Source: 'Nostoc azollae' 0708
GTDB taxonomy: Bacteria; Cyanobacteriota; Cyanobacteriia; Cyanobacteriales; Nostocaceae
DNA: 64,000 bases
Direction of reading: 5' to 3'
NCBI RefSeq assembly: GCF_000196515.1
Contig: NC_014248.1
Coordinates: forward strand, 248,001-312,000
Shown: positions 40,957 to 51,007 of the stretch, one piece after another
How positions within the stretch are numbered: the first letter of the stretch is position 1
Layout: each line of letters opens with the position of its first letter
The notes under the pieces: model-generated
The model's input: the letters and a program-made list of their open reading frames with translations, nothing else
Databases searched by the model: none
What the model was told of the DNA's origin: nothing
Program-made: the position numbers and the translations under genes

Positions 40957-40990
40957 TTCAAAATTCAAAATTCAAAATTCAAAATTCAAA
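40957..40990. repeat. Short tandem heptamer repeat (AAAATTC)n
   Basis: About five AAAATTC units between the protease and histidine-kinase genes; an STRR of a different unit than at 10774 and 58975. Confidence 0.85.
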
Positions 40991-41006
40991 GTAAAGAAAA
41001 TTCAGA

Positions 41007-43661
41007 TTAGGCTAGGGGTAATGTGACGGTGACAGTTGTACCATGACCTAGTTCACTAACGATGTTCAAATGCCCACCATGTAGATCCACACATTTTTTA
41101 ACAACGACTAGTCCTAGTCCGGTTCCAGCAATGTTACGGACATTGTGACCCCGATGAAATGGCTCAAATAGTTGATCTTGGTCAGTTGTGGAAATCCCGA
41201 TGCCGTGATCGCTAATTTGAATAATTACTTGATTATGATCAAAGTTGAGGCAGAAATCAACCTGAGTTTTTTCTGGGGAATATTTAATGGCGTTTGACAA
41301 GAGATTTCCCAAAATTGAGCGCAATAACTTTTCATCCAGATATGCTTGTTGCCATTGTTCTACGGTGTTACGCCAGGGGACGCTGTCACAAGTAAAGGTG
41401 AGTATGTATTCAGAAGTGTTACTCAGACGGATTTCTTCCACAAACTGACGACAAAATCTTTCTAAATCCAGCCATTGGGGATTAAATTCTAAGTTACCAG
41501 TTTCTGCCCGATTGATGGTGAGGATGTCATCTAGAAGCTGCACCATATTTTTCACTGAGTCTTGAATGCGCCGTAAGTTGCGCGATCGCTTTCCTCCATT
41601 TTCCCAGGCATGGGGAGAATTTTCTAATAATTGGGCAGCAGCTAAGGCTGTACTCAGTGGTGTCCGAAATTCATGGGATGCCATCGAGAAGAAGCGAATC
41701 TTCATAGCACTTAATTCTTTTTCTCGCTCCAATGCAAGTCTCACTTCTTCTAATCGTTTTCGTTCCGTAATATCACGTGAATTCACCACAATGCTTGTTA
41801 ATTCTGAATTATCCACAAATTTCTGGCTGATGGCTTCTAGAGTCCGCCAAGAATCATCTTGATGACGATAACGAAATTCTACAGGTAAGGGTACATCTGG
41901 ATTTTTAATGGCATTGGTAATGTTGTAACAAGTGGCAACAAAGTCATCAGGATGAATCCAGGCAAAAAAGTTTTGATTAATCAATTCCACAGACCGATAA
42001 CCCAAAACCTTTTCCACAGATGGACTCATGTAGTGAATAGTTCCGTCTGTATCGAGGATGGTAATTACATCTAGGGCATTTTCAATTAACGAGCGAAATC
42101 TTTCTTCACTACAACGTAATGCTTGTTCAATGCGCTTGCGTTCGCTAACATCTCGCTGGATTGAAATCCAGTGCGTATAATAACCAGTTTTGTCAGCTAC
42201 AGGAACTATACTGGATTCTACCCAAAATTCCGAGCCATCTTTGCGATAGTTGATTGCCTCCACTGTCACAGATTCCCTACTAAATAGGGCGGTTCGCACT
42301 TGATCCAAGACAGCGCCAGTAGTTTTCGGTCCTTGGAGAATACCGGGGGTTTTACCTAACACTTCTTCCGGGCTATACCCAGTCATCCGAGTAAAGGCTT
42401 CATTAATATAGAGAATGCGGGGAACTGGTTCATCAATGGGTTCTGCTTCTGTAATCAAAACTGCATCATTGGTGTTAACGACTACAGACTCAAGAAATCG
42501 CACTTGCTCGGCTTGCCGTTTCTGTTCGGTGATGTCGGCTACAACTGCCACCATACCACTAATCACTCCCTCACTGTTGTGTAGGGGAGCAGCAGAGAAC
42601 ACAATATCAATTAGCGAATTGTCTTTTTTGCGTTGACGTACTTCTACACTGGGAGGAGTGATACCTTGGATGACGGTTTCCTTAATCTTTTCATACTCCT
42701 CCAACTCTGCGGACATAATCGGGTTGGGCTGATCTAATACTTCTGTTTCACTCCAACCAAACATTCTTTCGGCTGCGGGATTCCACATTTTGACATTGTT
42801 GTGTAAATCCAAGGTGAAAATAGCACGGGGTGAGGCGGCGATGAGAGATTGTAAGGTTTGGTTAGTGTGGCGGAGTGCAGCTTCAGTGCGCTGACGTTCG
42901 ACAATTTCAGCCCGCAAAGATGTATTGGTTCTGGCTAGTTCTTCCGTGCGTTGTTGTACACGATGTTCTAGTTGAGCATTGAGTTGTTGCAACTGTTCGT
43001 ACAGTTCTGATTGTTGAATGGCTATCGCTACCTGGGTGGCTAGTTGTTTCATTAACTCAACTTCCCAGGTTTGCCATTGACGCACATTACTGCATTGGTG
43101 AGCAATTAACAATCCCCAAAGATGGGGAGAAGGGTGGAGGGATTCAGAGTTATCAGTTTCTCTAACTTTCCTGACTTCCTGCAAAATCGGTACTACCAAT
43201 TTAGCCTTTACACCGAACTGGTTCAAAAATTCTGCCAAACATGAATTTACATCGCTTTCAACATTGGTAATAGCAGTAGTTCTTCCTTGAGTGTAGGCGT
43301 GATGATATTCTCTAGGAAAGACTTCCGCTGGAAATATTCGACCCAAAATACAAGGATAGTCAGGTGATACGGTTTCGGTAATGGCGCTACCGGTTCCATC
43401 TTCCCAAAGTCGATAAATCAGCACTCTGTCAGCTTGAAGAAAGTGTTTTACCTCTGCAACTGTAGTGACTAGCACTTCTTCTAAGTTCAGAGATGTGCGA
43501 ATATGGTGAGCTATTTGGCTAACTAGACGTTCTCTTTCTGTCTGTTGTCGGAGGATATTTCCTGTCTGTTGTCGTTGAGTTATTTGTCGTTGCAGTAAGT
43601 AGTAAGTTGTGAAAAGGATGATAATTAAGAATCCAATTGCAATACCTAATGGATTAAGCAT
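41007..43661 (-). CDS. GAF/PAS multi-sensor histidine kinase
   Basis: 884 residues. An N-terminal membrane helix (about 4-22), a GAF domain (about 45-215; ALIYRLWEDGTG-like pattern as in phytochrome-type GAFs but without an obvious chromophore Cys in a DIP box), a coiled coil (about 220-265), three PAS domains (about 268-385, 390-510 and 515-640), HisKA with His663 in SHEFRTPLS, and HATPase with NLLSNAIKYS, DHGIGI and GTGLGLVVVKKCV. No receiver domain. Membrane-tethered sensor; signal and partner unknown, and no response regulator is adjacent. The frame is intact, in contrast to the kinase at the start of the window. Confidence 0.88.
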   Translation of the reverse strand: MLNPLGIAIGFLIIILFTTYYLLQRQITQRQQTGNILRQQTERERLVSQIAHHIRTSLNLEEVLVTTVAEVKHFLQADRVLIYRLWEDGTGSAITETVSPDYPCILGRIFPAEVFPREYHHAYTQGRTTAITNVESDVNSCLAEFLNQFGVKAKLVVPILQEVRKVRETDNSESLHPSPHLWGLLIAHQCSNVRQWQTWEVELMKQLATQVAIAIQQSELYEQLQQLNAQLEHRVQQRTEELARTNTSLRAEIVERQRTEAALRHTNQTLQSLIAASPRAIFTLDLHNNVKMWNPAAERMFGWSETEVLDQPNPIMSAELEEYEKIKETVIQGITPPSVEVRQRKKDNSLIDIVFSAAPLHNSEGVISGMVAVVADITEQKRQAEQVRFLESVVVNTNDAVLITEAEPIDEPVPRILYINEAFTRMTGYSPEEVLGKTPGILQGPKTTGAVLDQVRTALFSRESVTVEAINYRKDGSEFWVESSIVPVADKTGYYTHWISIQRDVSERKRIEQALRCSEERFRSLIENALDVITILDTDGTIHYMSPSVEKVLGYRSVELINQNFFAWIHPDDFVATCYNITNAIKNPDVPLPVEFRYRHQDDSWRTLEAISQKFVDNSELTSIVVNSRDITERKRLEEVRLALEREKELSAMKIRFFSMASHEFRTPLSTALAAAQLLENSPHAWENGGKRSRNLRRIQDSVKNMVQLLDDILTINRAETGNLEFNPQWLDLERFCRQFVEEIRLSNTSEYILTFTCDSVPWRNTVEQWQQAYLDEKLLRSILGNLLSNAIKYSPEKTQVDFCLNFDHNQVIIQISDHGIGISTTDQDQLFEPFHRGHNVRNIAGTGLGLVVVKKCVDLHGGHLNIVSELGHGTTVTVTLPLA

Positions 43662-44062
43662 GGGGCAAGGGTTTACGATTATGATAACTCGTATGATGAA
43701 TTGTTAGATGCTGTTTTCACAATATAGATGTTTCGTGAAAAGTAACAGTAGAATCTTATTTATTTCACTACTATTGCTGGATGAAAGTATGAATTTGTTT
43801 CACGCACAGGAGGACACTTGCGTGGGTGGCTTTACCGACTTGAGCAAAGTGTGCGTCGCACAGAGGCAAAGAGAAAGAGTTTGAAAAATGGAATTTTCGA
43901 CTTTCATACCTACATTCATTACCGTACCCTGAAAGAAAAAAATTTACACCTGATATTATTTAGCAAACATACATATTTGAGGAGTTGTGATTAAGAATCA
44001 CATCTGGATCACCAGAAGTGTTGAACTCCTTGCTGCAGATAAATTAGGAGTGAATATTAATT
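43662..44062. other. Spacer upstream of kinase and DUF6883 genes
   Basis: About 400 bp with no gene recognised. It should contain the promoter of the minus-strand kinase. A GGAG ribosome-binding site for the DUF6883 frame is at 44047. Confidence 0.4.
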
Positions 44063-44395
44063 ATGAAAATCCCAAATAGCGATCGCGCAGTAATCGAGCC
44101 ATCTAAGCTGACTTAGTTTTTAATAAGAACTGAACATAAACGTGGTGGGACAAAAGCTAAATTACTCCTCCAATTTGACTATTCTCCCAATCACTGGCAG
44201 CAGCTAGAATTAGATATCCGTAAGTTTCATCTAACTATAGATGTTAATCTGATTAAAGAAACTGCTTATGGTACAAGATATGAAGTTAGCGTAAATCTGC
44301 TTAGCCCCATCAACAGACCACTCCTTGTCAAGACAATCTGGCAAATAGATAGAGGTACAGACTTTCCTCGACTGATCACTTTATTTACCGATTAG
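44063..44395 (+). pseudogene. DUF6883-like protein with one early stop
   Basis: From the ATG at 44063, MKIPNSDRAVIEPSKLT, then TAG at 44114, then FLIRTEHKRGGTKAKLLLQF...AYGTRYEVSVNLLSPINRPLLVKTIWQIDRGTDFPRLITLF. This is the full DUF6883 pattern, with no other lesion. These small proteins are often adjacent to DUF4926 genes, as here. The function of the pair is not established. Confidence 0.6.
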
Positions 44396-44416
44396 CAAGC
44401 AATATTGGAGGCTGCA

Positions 44417-44690
44417 ATGAATTTCACCCTTTACTCAAATGTAATATTATTTACTGTGATATAAAACTATTGCGTGATATTCCTGAAGGGGATGTATAGA
44501 CTGGAAATATTGGCACGGTAGTTGAAAAACATGATATTCCCGGACTATAAACAGGCTAAAGTGTTGAGTTTTTCCATATGCTTGGCAATACTGTGACAAT
44601 TGTAACATTACCAAAGAGTTGTTTTCGCTTGCCAAATAGTGCCGATAGACCCGCAGTCAGTTTGATAACTAATGCTGCGTAGTGTATTTG
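44417..44690 (+). pseudogene. DUF4926-like protein, decayed
   Basis: Starts 21 bp after the previous frame with GGAGG before an ATG. Across frame changes and stops it encodes KLLRDIPEGDV-stop-TGNIGTVVEKHDIP and VEFFHMLGNTVTIVTL, the DUF4926 pattern (LxxDLPExxLxxGxxGTVVE...VEFxDxxGxT). Confidence 0.55.
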
Positions 44691-45100
44691 TATAGCGTCC
44701 CATTAGACTAAAAACACATCTCGTTTGCAGGATTCAGGAGAAATGACAACGGTAATTACTTAATCCATGGACTTAGAAGAGTTTCTTAAACTACTAGAAA
44801 CAAAACATACCTCCGAATACATCAACGGTAAAATTATTCCAAAACCCATGGCAAAAGGGAAGTATAGCCGATTACAGTTAAAACTTTGCAATAGTGTTAA
44901 TGATGTTACCGAAAGTGAAAAGATTGCTTATGCTTTTCCTGAACTGCGTTGTAGTTTTGGTATTCGCTCAATAGTACCTGATATAGCTGTTTTCAACTGG
45001 TCACGTATTCCCTTTGCTACTGACGGAGAAGTACCTAATGATTTTCCGCTTTTTCCAGACTGGACAATTGAAATTTTTTCCCCAGAGCAAAAGAGAGGAC

Positions 45101-46158
45101 CGAAAATTTAGAAAAGAGTCTGTGTCTGTCTTTCCATAGTGTTAATATTAGGAAAGAGCCAAGGAAAGAATCAGGGTTAAGAATAGTTACGGATACTTCC
45201 TATCCATGAATATGTTGATGACTAATTCATAACTGACCTCATATCCATAACATGTATGAAATGGGCAAAACTAATGAACCAATTCCTAATGTGACTAAAC
45301 CATAAATAGTTAGTAAGAATTACTTGTGAGTAAATTGGGGAATCCAGGGGAAATCTTTCTTGAGGTACCCGGAATATTTTTACAAGTCTAATAACCTGTT
45401 CAACAAAAATACCCTTGGTGGAAAACTCTTTGTTTCCTGACTTTTGTTCTGAGGTTAATTCTCCTTTGGTTGTTATCGAACTTTTCTTGTTGCTCTCGAA
45501 ATAAGCTAATATCACTGGTTGGGCCTTTTTGTCCTACTTCTACATCGACAATATCTTTTCCTTCTGGTAAGATAACAAACTGATTTTTAAATCTGTGCTG
45601 CTTCTTCTTACCTGAAAAATACCTTTTTTGCTCCTGATTATCTGAAGGCCTTCCTCCTGGCTGTTCCATGCTGTCCACTATTAAGTGAAACTCCGTCAAT
45701 AGTTCTATCGCCATCCCATAGTCGCTATCATGTTTTTCTACCTGTTCAAGGAGACTAGTAGGCAAAACATTTCGTAATATCTCTAGCCAGTAATGAAATG
45801 TATCCTTTGCTTCCGTTTTCCATATACCGAAATGCAAACTTAAAACCTCAAATGTTGGCATTTTCCTCCAATAGAACAAGCATAGACATACCTGTTGTTT
45901 TATCTCTAGTTTCCCTTTCCCCCCTCCTCCTTTCTGACTTATACCTATCTTTTTACTTTCTATGTCACCTTGATAGTTTTTTATGGTACATTTCTTCACC
46001 TTGGGCTAACAAGTCTTGAAACTGATGGTTAGTTATTCCCAGTATTTGTTTTCTACGATGTGAATATTCTTGAATATAGTTAATTTAGTGGATTTTTCCT
46101 TTTGGTACACCCTCAAAATTTCCTTCTAGTATTTTTTTCACACCAAGTTAATTTTCCT
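45101..46158 (-). mobile_element. IS5-type (DDE_4-like) element, copy A
   Basis: About 1058 bp matching the copy at 63151-63962 at both edges (CCGAAAATTTAG on the left, AAGTTAATTTTCCT on the right). A 3-bp repeat GAC flanks it (45098-45100 and 46159-46161), though boundaries are fixed only to within a base or two. It interrupts the Uma2 gene. Confidence 0.72.
45222..45999 (-). pseudogene. IS5-type transposase, frameshifted
   Basis: Minus strand: GGGGKGKLEIKQQVCLCLFYWRKMPTFEVLSLHFGIWKTEA in the first part, then LLTEFHLIVDSMEQPGGRPSD (first Asp), YFSGKKKQHRFKNQFVILPEGKDIVDVEVGQKGPTSDISLFREQQ (second Asp), a frameshift near 45450, and FVEQVIRLVKIFRVPQERF containing the helix with the catalytic Glu. 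About three quarters is open; the frame change makes it inactive. Confidence 0.78.
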
Positions 46159-46390
46159 GACAGGTCTAAAGTTCAAATCGAGTTATGGATAATATTCTTT
46201 ATTGCTTAAATCATAGTTGTCAATTAGGTTCGTTGATAGATCCATAAGACCGTTCTATTTTGATTTTTCCTCCAAATCAACAACCAGAACTTTTACAGGA
46301 TGATAAACGTTTACCAGTCTTAGCAGGGATAGACTTGGAGTTAACAGTTACTAAAGTATTTGATTGGCTGAAAATGAGTAATTAAAGTAT

Positions 46391-46846
46391 TTACACATTC
46401 AAAATCATCCGAATCCGTTCTTTAACTACTCGGTCTGATTCTTGCGTCATAGCTTGGTCAAGGATGGTATTGATTTCAACAGTAGCAATTCCTCCCAAAG
46501 AAACTGCCGCTGCATAACGCAACGCCCAATCTTCAGCATTTAATAATGCCCAAGATAGCTTATAAATTGCTCTTTGGCTTTTTTCCGGGTCCGTAGTGGC
46601 AATCACCATCTGTTCTAAGCCCCTAGCTGCCACTCGACGTATATTTCCTTGGCAGTGATTAGCAACTTCTACACCCACAACTTCCACAAGTAAATCTAAA
46701 GCGCGCTCGTCACCAAGTTCAGCTAGAATGCTGATAATACGTGCCTGTATGTTTTGATTTGGGCAAGCGGGATAAGCCTCAATCAAAGATTCCACACTGA
46801 GGAATGCAAGTTGGTCTAATGTTATGTCTGGTTGCAGACTTATCAT
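46391..46846 (-). CDS. pecF: Phycoerythrocyanobilin lyase-isomerase subunit PecF
   Basis: 151 residues of HEAT-like helical repeats, with NHCQGNIRRVAARGLE, the motif known to be needed for lyase-isomerase activity in PecF. With PecE it attaches phycocyanobilin to Cys84 of PecA while isomerising it to phycoviolobilin. It is last in the pec operon, 211 bp after pecE. It seems shorter than the PecF proteins I recall (about 170 residues), possibly because the locus breaks here: only 5 bp separate its stop from the end of the Uma2 pseudogene, and no cpc genes follow. Confidence 0.88.
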   Translation of the reverse strand: MISLQPDITLDQLAFLSVESLIEAYPACPNQNIQARIISILAELGDERALDLLVEVVGVEVANHCQGNIRRVAARGLEQMVIATTDPEKSQRAIYKLSWALLNAEDWALRYAAAVSLGGIATVEINTILDQAMTQESDRVVKERIRMILNV

Positions 46847-47057
46847 ATCTGTGAGGTATGGTAATTGGTAATGGTAATTATTAATTATCGTTCTTCAGTT
46901 CTTTTTATGGGAAAACAGCTTCAAAACCCTTGAAAGCCTTATTCCGTAGTTATTTCATTTAAAGTCAGGGAATAATTCTTTATAACCCTTACGGGGCAAG
47001 GGTTTTGTTGTAATTAATCCTCAATCACCATAAAAACAACGCAAGAGCCTTAATTAT

Positions 47058-47843
47058 TTAAAGTCGCATTAAAAGTTGATCAATTGCTTTAAATATGTTT
47101 TGAATTGCTTTTTGTTTTTCCAACTCGGAAACATCGCCTTCTAATACTGTCTCTAAAATTTGTTTTAGGTTTAACAGCTTGAGACTATTACCAACCTTTG
47201 CTTGCACAATTGCTTCAGCTGCTTGTATGTGACCAATTGCCCCTAAATCAAAGGCAGCAGCCCAGCGCAAATAGGGATTTTCATGATTCAGATTTTTAAT
47301 GATGCGTTGGAGATATTCAGGTTGTTGGGTGATGAGATAGAGATAACGAGCAGCTGCACACTGCACTCTTTCTGAGGAATGCTGTAAAAATGGTTCAACC
47401 AAAGGACGAGCTTCTGATACCCGTAATTCTCCCAAGGCTTCAATTAAGGCTTCATAGGGTTGGGATGTACCCAACTGTAAAAGTTGTAACAGAGGATAAC
47501 TCGCAGTGAGATCGCCAATTTTTCCCAATGCCTCAATGACAGCTTCCCGAAATTGCCCATCTTCTTCACATCTGAGGGCTTCCAGCAATGCGGGTAATGC
47601 TTGAATATTTTTGAGTTGTCCTAGAGCACGAGCAACCTGACGACGTAAAGGATAACCGCCTTGAACTGTACGATAGCGTACATCATGGAGTTGCTGACAA
47701 AGTGCTGTACAGGCTGATTGAATTTGATGTTTTCCCAACCACCAAGCAGCATAATATCTAATTTGATTATCCTCTGCATCTAGGGCAGCGATCGCTGTTT
47801 CAGGAGAGAGAATTGGTTCAGTAGAGGAATTAGTAACAACCAT
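47058..47843 (-). CDS. pecE: Phycoerythrocyanobilin lyase-isomerase subunit PecE
   Basis: 261 residues of HEAT-like repeats. The conserved YYAAWWLGKH motif (near residue 30) identifies the E-type lyase subunit of the PecE/PecF or CpcE/CpcF type; position after pecC and pairing with the NHCQGN protein make it PecE. It is the partner of PecF in chromophore attachment to the alpha subunit. 115 bp separates it from pecC. Intact. Confidence 0.9.
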   Translation of the reverse strand: MVVTNSSTEPILSPETAIAALDAEDNQIRYYAAWWLGKHQIQSACTALCQQLHDVRYRTVQGGYPLRRQVARALGQLKNIQALPALLEALRCEEDGQFREAVIEALGKIGDLTASYPLLQLLQLGTSQPYEALIEALGELRVSEARPLVEPFLQHSSERVQCAAARYLYLITQQPEYLQRIIKNLNHENPYLRWAAAFDLGAIGHIQAAEAIVQAKVGNSLKLLNLKQILETVLEGDVSELEKQKAIQNIFKAIDQLLMRL

Positions 47844-47958
47844 GTCAGAATCAGAATTTACAGAACTAAAGAATGAACAGGATGGATTTGGAGATGATTA
47901 ATTTATCCTGTTCATCTCATTGGTAATTCGTCATCAAATTACCAATTAACAATCACTT

Positions 47959-48792
47959 TTACACAGGTGTGATGCTAATAATCTTGCCACCTTGTTTGTG
48001 AATTTCCTGATACCGCTTAGAGAGTTGATCAAACGGCACAGTATACACTTGTCGGCTACGACGTACTGCTACCTTAGTACCAACACCACCAGCGATAATT
48101 TCGATCACATAAAGTCGCTGGTCTCCACGAACAGGAGAAGTATTTAATTGTCCAACACTCAGCACAGATGCAAAGCGGATAGCGGAACTAGGAGGAATAA
48201 TCATATTAGGCAAATTCATTGCCAGTTGTTGCCGTAAACGAGGGCTTTTTGTGCCAGCATTATCGCTGTTACCATTGCCCCTATACAGTGTAAACAAGCG
48301 GTTGAATCCAATCTGTTTCATGCCAGGAATTGATTTAAATCCCCGATAGTAGGGAACTGTGTTATCACCAAAGGCGTTATTATACTCCTGGCTGTCGATA
48401 TAGGAATCTATATCCGCATCGTAACCTTGAGAGGCATAGAGATCGACATGATAAGCAATTTCTGACTGGTCGTAGGGAGCGCGTCCTAACAGATGTTTGT
48501 AGTTTAGTTCAATGAACCGAATTTGGGAGTTGTTATAAAAAAATCTCTCTTTGTAAAATTCGGATTTTACCAATGTTTGGACAAATTGGCGCACACTGAT
48601 TTTGCCATTACGGAGCATTGCTTCCGCACTAGAAAAAATTCCGCTAACATAAACCCGTTCACGTCCAAATACGTGTTCGTAAGCGGCTTTAAATATCTGT
48701 TGCAATTCATCTTCCCTGTAATTAGGGCGCAGTTCAATTTTTGCATTTGTAACTGCACTGATGCCTAATCTTTGTTCCATTGACAGGCTCAT
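47959..48792 (-). CDS. pecC: Phycobilisome rod linker for phycoerythrocyanin, PecC
   Basis: 277 residues. An N-terminal phycobilisome linker domain (about 20-160, [21 protein letters not shown]..., [32 protein letters not shown]) and a C-terminal CpcD-like domain (about 224-277, [11 protein letters not shown]...[30 protein letters not shown]). It places phycoerythrocyanin hexamers at the rod tips. Downstream of pecA with a 109-bp spacer containing GGGGAAA repeats. Intact. Confidence 0.94.
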   Translation of the reverse strand: MSLSMEQRLGISAVTNAKIELRPNYREDELQQIFKAAYEHVFGRERVYVSGIFSSAEAMLRNGKISVRQFVQTLVKSEFYKERFFYNNSQIRFIELNYKHLLGRAPYDQSEIAYHVDLYASQGYDADIDSYIDSQEYNNAFGDNTVPYYRGFKSIPGMKQIGFNRLFTLYRGNGNSDNAGTKSPRLRQQLAMNLPNMIIPPSSAIRFASVLSVGQLNTSPVRGDQRLYVIEIIAGGVGTKVAVRRSRQVYTVPFDQLSKRYQEIHKQGGKIISITPV

Positions 48793-48901
48793 AATTTAAA
48801 CTCCGTTAAACAATTTCGCGCAGGGAAATAAATAAAAAGGGCAAAAGGATAAATCATTAATTTTCCCCTTTCCCCTTTCCCCTTTAAATTATTGCTAATT
48901 T

Positions 48902-49390
48902 TTAGCTCAAGGCGTTGATGGCGTAGTTCAGGTAAATATTGGCTTCTCCAGCCACATCACCTGATAGACCATTGTTGTCACGGACAAATTCCAACGCTGC
49001 TACATACCAGCTTGGAGATAAGCCCAAGGCTGCATTAAGTTCTTTAACTCCAGCAATTACATATTCGTCTAGTGGGCCTGTGCCACCAACGACGCAGCAA
49101 TAGCTGATGGTGCGGAGGTAATGGCTAATATCGCGGACACACTTAGATTTGCCTTCGGGAGTGGAAGCGTATTGAGAACCCTGCATCTGGGTGGTGTAAG
49201 GGAACTTCTGATAAACATGATTAGCTGCTGCTTCTGCCCATTTCTGACCATTTTGGTTGAAAGCTCTGGCAGCTTCTAGTCCAGCTTTAGCACGGCTGAA
49301 ACGACCAAATACAGCTTGCATTTCAGTGTTGCTCAGGTAAGCACCACGAGTATCAGCAGCAGCAATAGCCTCGGTTAACGGGGTTTTCAT
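48902..49390 (-). CDS. pecA: Phycoerythrocyanin alpha subunit PecA
   Basis: 162 residues, the phycobiliprotein alpha subunit that carries phycoviolobilin on Cys84 ([14 protein letters not shown]). [20 protein letters not shown] and the [19 protein letters not shown] stretch distinguish it from the phycocyanin alpha subunit CpcA. It absorbs green-yellow light at rod tips. The start has AGGGAGAAA upstream. It lies 61 bp after pecB. Intact. Confidence 0.95.
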   Translation of the reverse strand: MKTPLTEAIAAADTRGAYLSNTEMQAVFGRFSRAKAGLEAARAFNQNGQKWAEAAANHVYQKFPYTTQMQGSQYASTPEGKSKCVRDISHYLRTISYCCVVGGTGPLDEYVIAGVKELNAALGLSPSWYVAALEFVRDNNGLSGDVAGEANIYLNYAINALS

Positions 49391-49451
49391 AGTTAAAATT
49401 TCTCCCTAAATATGTGTCAATGATCAAAAATGAATTCAAAATCTTATGCTT

Positions 49452-49970
49452 TTAAGCAACTGCTGCTGCTGCCCGATCAAAGTAAGTAGCCAGTTCTGAT
49501 ATTAAGCTGCTGCAATCTCCACGGCTAATGCCACTGTTGTCATTAGCAATAGTGATCGCTGCATCTTTCATTTTGCCAATCCCGGAAGCCACGGTAGCAC
49601 CTGGTGTTCCTAATGCTTGGTACGTTTCGCGCAAACCGTTCAAGCAGCGATCGTCCATTACACTGGTATCACCAGATAAGATGGAATAAGTGACGTAACG
49701 AAGAATAAAGCCTAAATCACGAATACAAGCTGCTTGATTGCGGTGATGGAAACAAGCACCACCAGGTCCAAATACCTTGGGTTGTTCAGCAACTAAGGCC
49801 CGATAAGCATTAGCTGTAATTGTTGAGGCGTTGCTGGTTAGACGGTTTACTATATCTAACCGTTTATTACTGTCCCCAACTAATGCACACAAAGCATTAA
49901 TTTGGTCATCGTTCAAGTATGAGCCTTGGCGATCGCTCTGTTCAACCACTCTAGAAAAAGCATCAAGCAT
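49452..49970 (-). CDS. pecB: Phycoerythrocyanin beta subunit PecB
   Basis: 172 residues from the ATG at 49970 ([20 protein letters not shown]). The frame continues two codons upstream to a TTG, but AGGAGA lies at the proper distance from the ATG. Two chromophore cysteines are seen: Cys82 in QAACIRDLG (consensus 84) and Cys153 in RGDCSSL (consensus 155). It is the first gene of pecBACEF, so the promoter lies in the 345-bp region shared with a divergent response-regulator gene. Intact. Confidence 0.95.
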   Translation of the reverse strand: MLDAFSRVVEQSDRQGSYLNDDQINALCALVGDSNKRLDIVNRLTSNASTITANAYRALVAEQPKVFGPGGACFHHRNQAACIRDLGFILRYVTYSILSGDTSVMDDRCLNGLRETYQALGTPGATVASGIGKMKDAAITIANDNSGISRGDCSSLISELATYFDRAAAAVA

Positions 49971-50314
49971 CTTCAATTTCTCCTAAACTGTTAGGTTTTG
50001 GCTGGGTTTTGGTATCGGAGTATTATCTTGACCCGCCTTACTTTAGAAGAGTAATTGGTTAGTTGTAAATAAATTGGTAAGAGATTTGTAAAAAATTCGG
50101 AAAGATTAGTAGAACCACGGCAATCTTTACAGATGTTAATGCAAATTGTAAAGAAGTTTTGCAAAAACGAAAGAAGTATTTGGATTTTTTAAGCAACAAA
50201 AAGAATTGCATCTTTTGCGGTTTTTGAATTAAAATTCCCTATTTCGCCCGCTCATAAACATAGCTCTTTTCCTGTAAGCTATAATTAGAATTTGTTATCT
50301 AATCATCTAGTCTG
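49971..50314. promoter_or_regulatory. Divergent pecB / response-regulator promoter region
   Basis: 344 bp without a gene between pecB (minus) and an OmpR-type regulator gene (plus). It must hold both promoters. AT-rich with GTAAA-containing stretches (GTAAAGAAGTTTTGC near 50148); no operator could be defined by eye. Divergence suggests, but does not prove, that the regulator acts on the pec operon. Confidence 0.5.
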
Positions 50315-51007
50315 ATGAGGATTCTGCTAATTGAAGACGATATTCGTTTGGCTGAAACGCTGGCAGAAGCTCTAACTGACCAGCTTTATGTTGTTGACAT
50401 CGCCACAGATGGAGAATCCGCTTGGAATTGTACCAAAGCACTAGACTATGACTTGCTGTTGTTGGACCTAATGCTACCGGAAATTGATGGTATAACTCTG
50501 TGTCATCGGTTGCGATCGCATGGCTATCAAAAACCTGTCCTCATGCTCACTGCCTGTGATACAATCAGCGACAAAATTTCTGGACTAGATGCCGGCGCAG
50601 ACGACTACATTATTAAACCCGTTGATTTGGGAGAATTATTTGCTCGCATTCGGGCTTTATTACGTCGAGGTAATACAATCTCTCCTCCTGTTTTAGAGTG
50701 GGGCAATCTTCAACTTAATCCTAGTACCTACGAAGTAACCTATAACCATACCCCTCTTCATATCACACCCAAAGAATACAGTCTTCTGGAACTACTACTG
50801 CGGAATGGTCGCCGACTCCTGAGTCGCAGCGTCATCATCGACCATATTTGGAGAACCGATACATGTCCAGATGAACACACCGTGAAAGTTCATCTCAGAA
50901 GTGTACGTCAGAAGTTAAAAGCTGCTGGTGCGCCTGAAGATTTTATTGAAACAATACACGGTATGGGCTATCGTCTCAAATCACTAGACCTCTTGCAAAA
51001 GTCCTAA
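50315..51007 (+). CDS. OmpR/PhoB-type response regulator
   Basis: 230 residues. A receiver domain (1-118) with acidic pocket Glu7/Asp8, phosphorylation site Asp51 (LLLLDLMLPEIDG) and Lys101 (YIIKP), then a winged-helix DNA-binding domain (about 128-225, LHITPKEYSLLELLLRNGRRLLSRSVI, DEHTVKVHLRSVRQKL, IETIHGMGYRLKS). The last seven residues and stop (LDLLQKS) are encoded by the TAGACCTCTTGC repeat. It is transcribed divergently from pecB; an analogous regulator next to pec is known in Anabaena. Cognate kinase not adjacent. Confidence 0.88.
   Translation: MRILLIEDDIRLAETLAEALTDQLYVVDIATDGESAWNCTKALDYDLLLLDLMLPEIDGITLCHRLRSHGYQKPVLMLTACDTISDKISGLDAGADDYIIKPVDLGELFARIRALLRRGNTISPPVLEWGNLQLNPSTYEVTYNHTPLHITPKEYSLLELLLRNGRRLLSRSVIIDHIWRTDTCPDEHTVKVHLRSVRQKLKAAGAPEDFIETIHGMGYRLKSLDLLQKS

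Larger units (their letters stand above)
44767..46385 (+). pseudogene. Uma2-family (DUF820) endonuclease-like gene split by IS
   Basis: The 5' part (44767-45100) encodes DLEEFLKLLETKHTSEYINGKIIPKPM, RLQLKLCNSVND, ELRCSFGIRSIVPDIAVF and WTIEIFSPEQ, the Uma2/PD-(D/E)XK fold with the SxVPDIAV motif. The 3' part (46159-46385) encodes DNILYCLNHSCQLGSLIDP-stop-DRSILIFPPNQQPELLQ and LELTVTKVFDWLKMSN. An IS5-type element lies between them. The extra TAA in LIDP-stop shows further decay. Uma2 genes are very numerous in cyanobacteria; role unknown. Confidence 0.85.

Noticed and set aside
41007-43661. Phytochrome assignment for the GAF-containing kinase
   Set aside because: No clear chromophore cysteine or PHY domain, and the domain order is GAF then three PAS domains.
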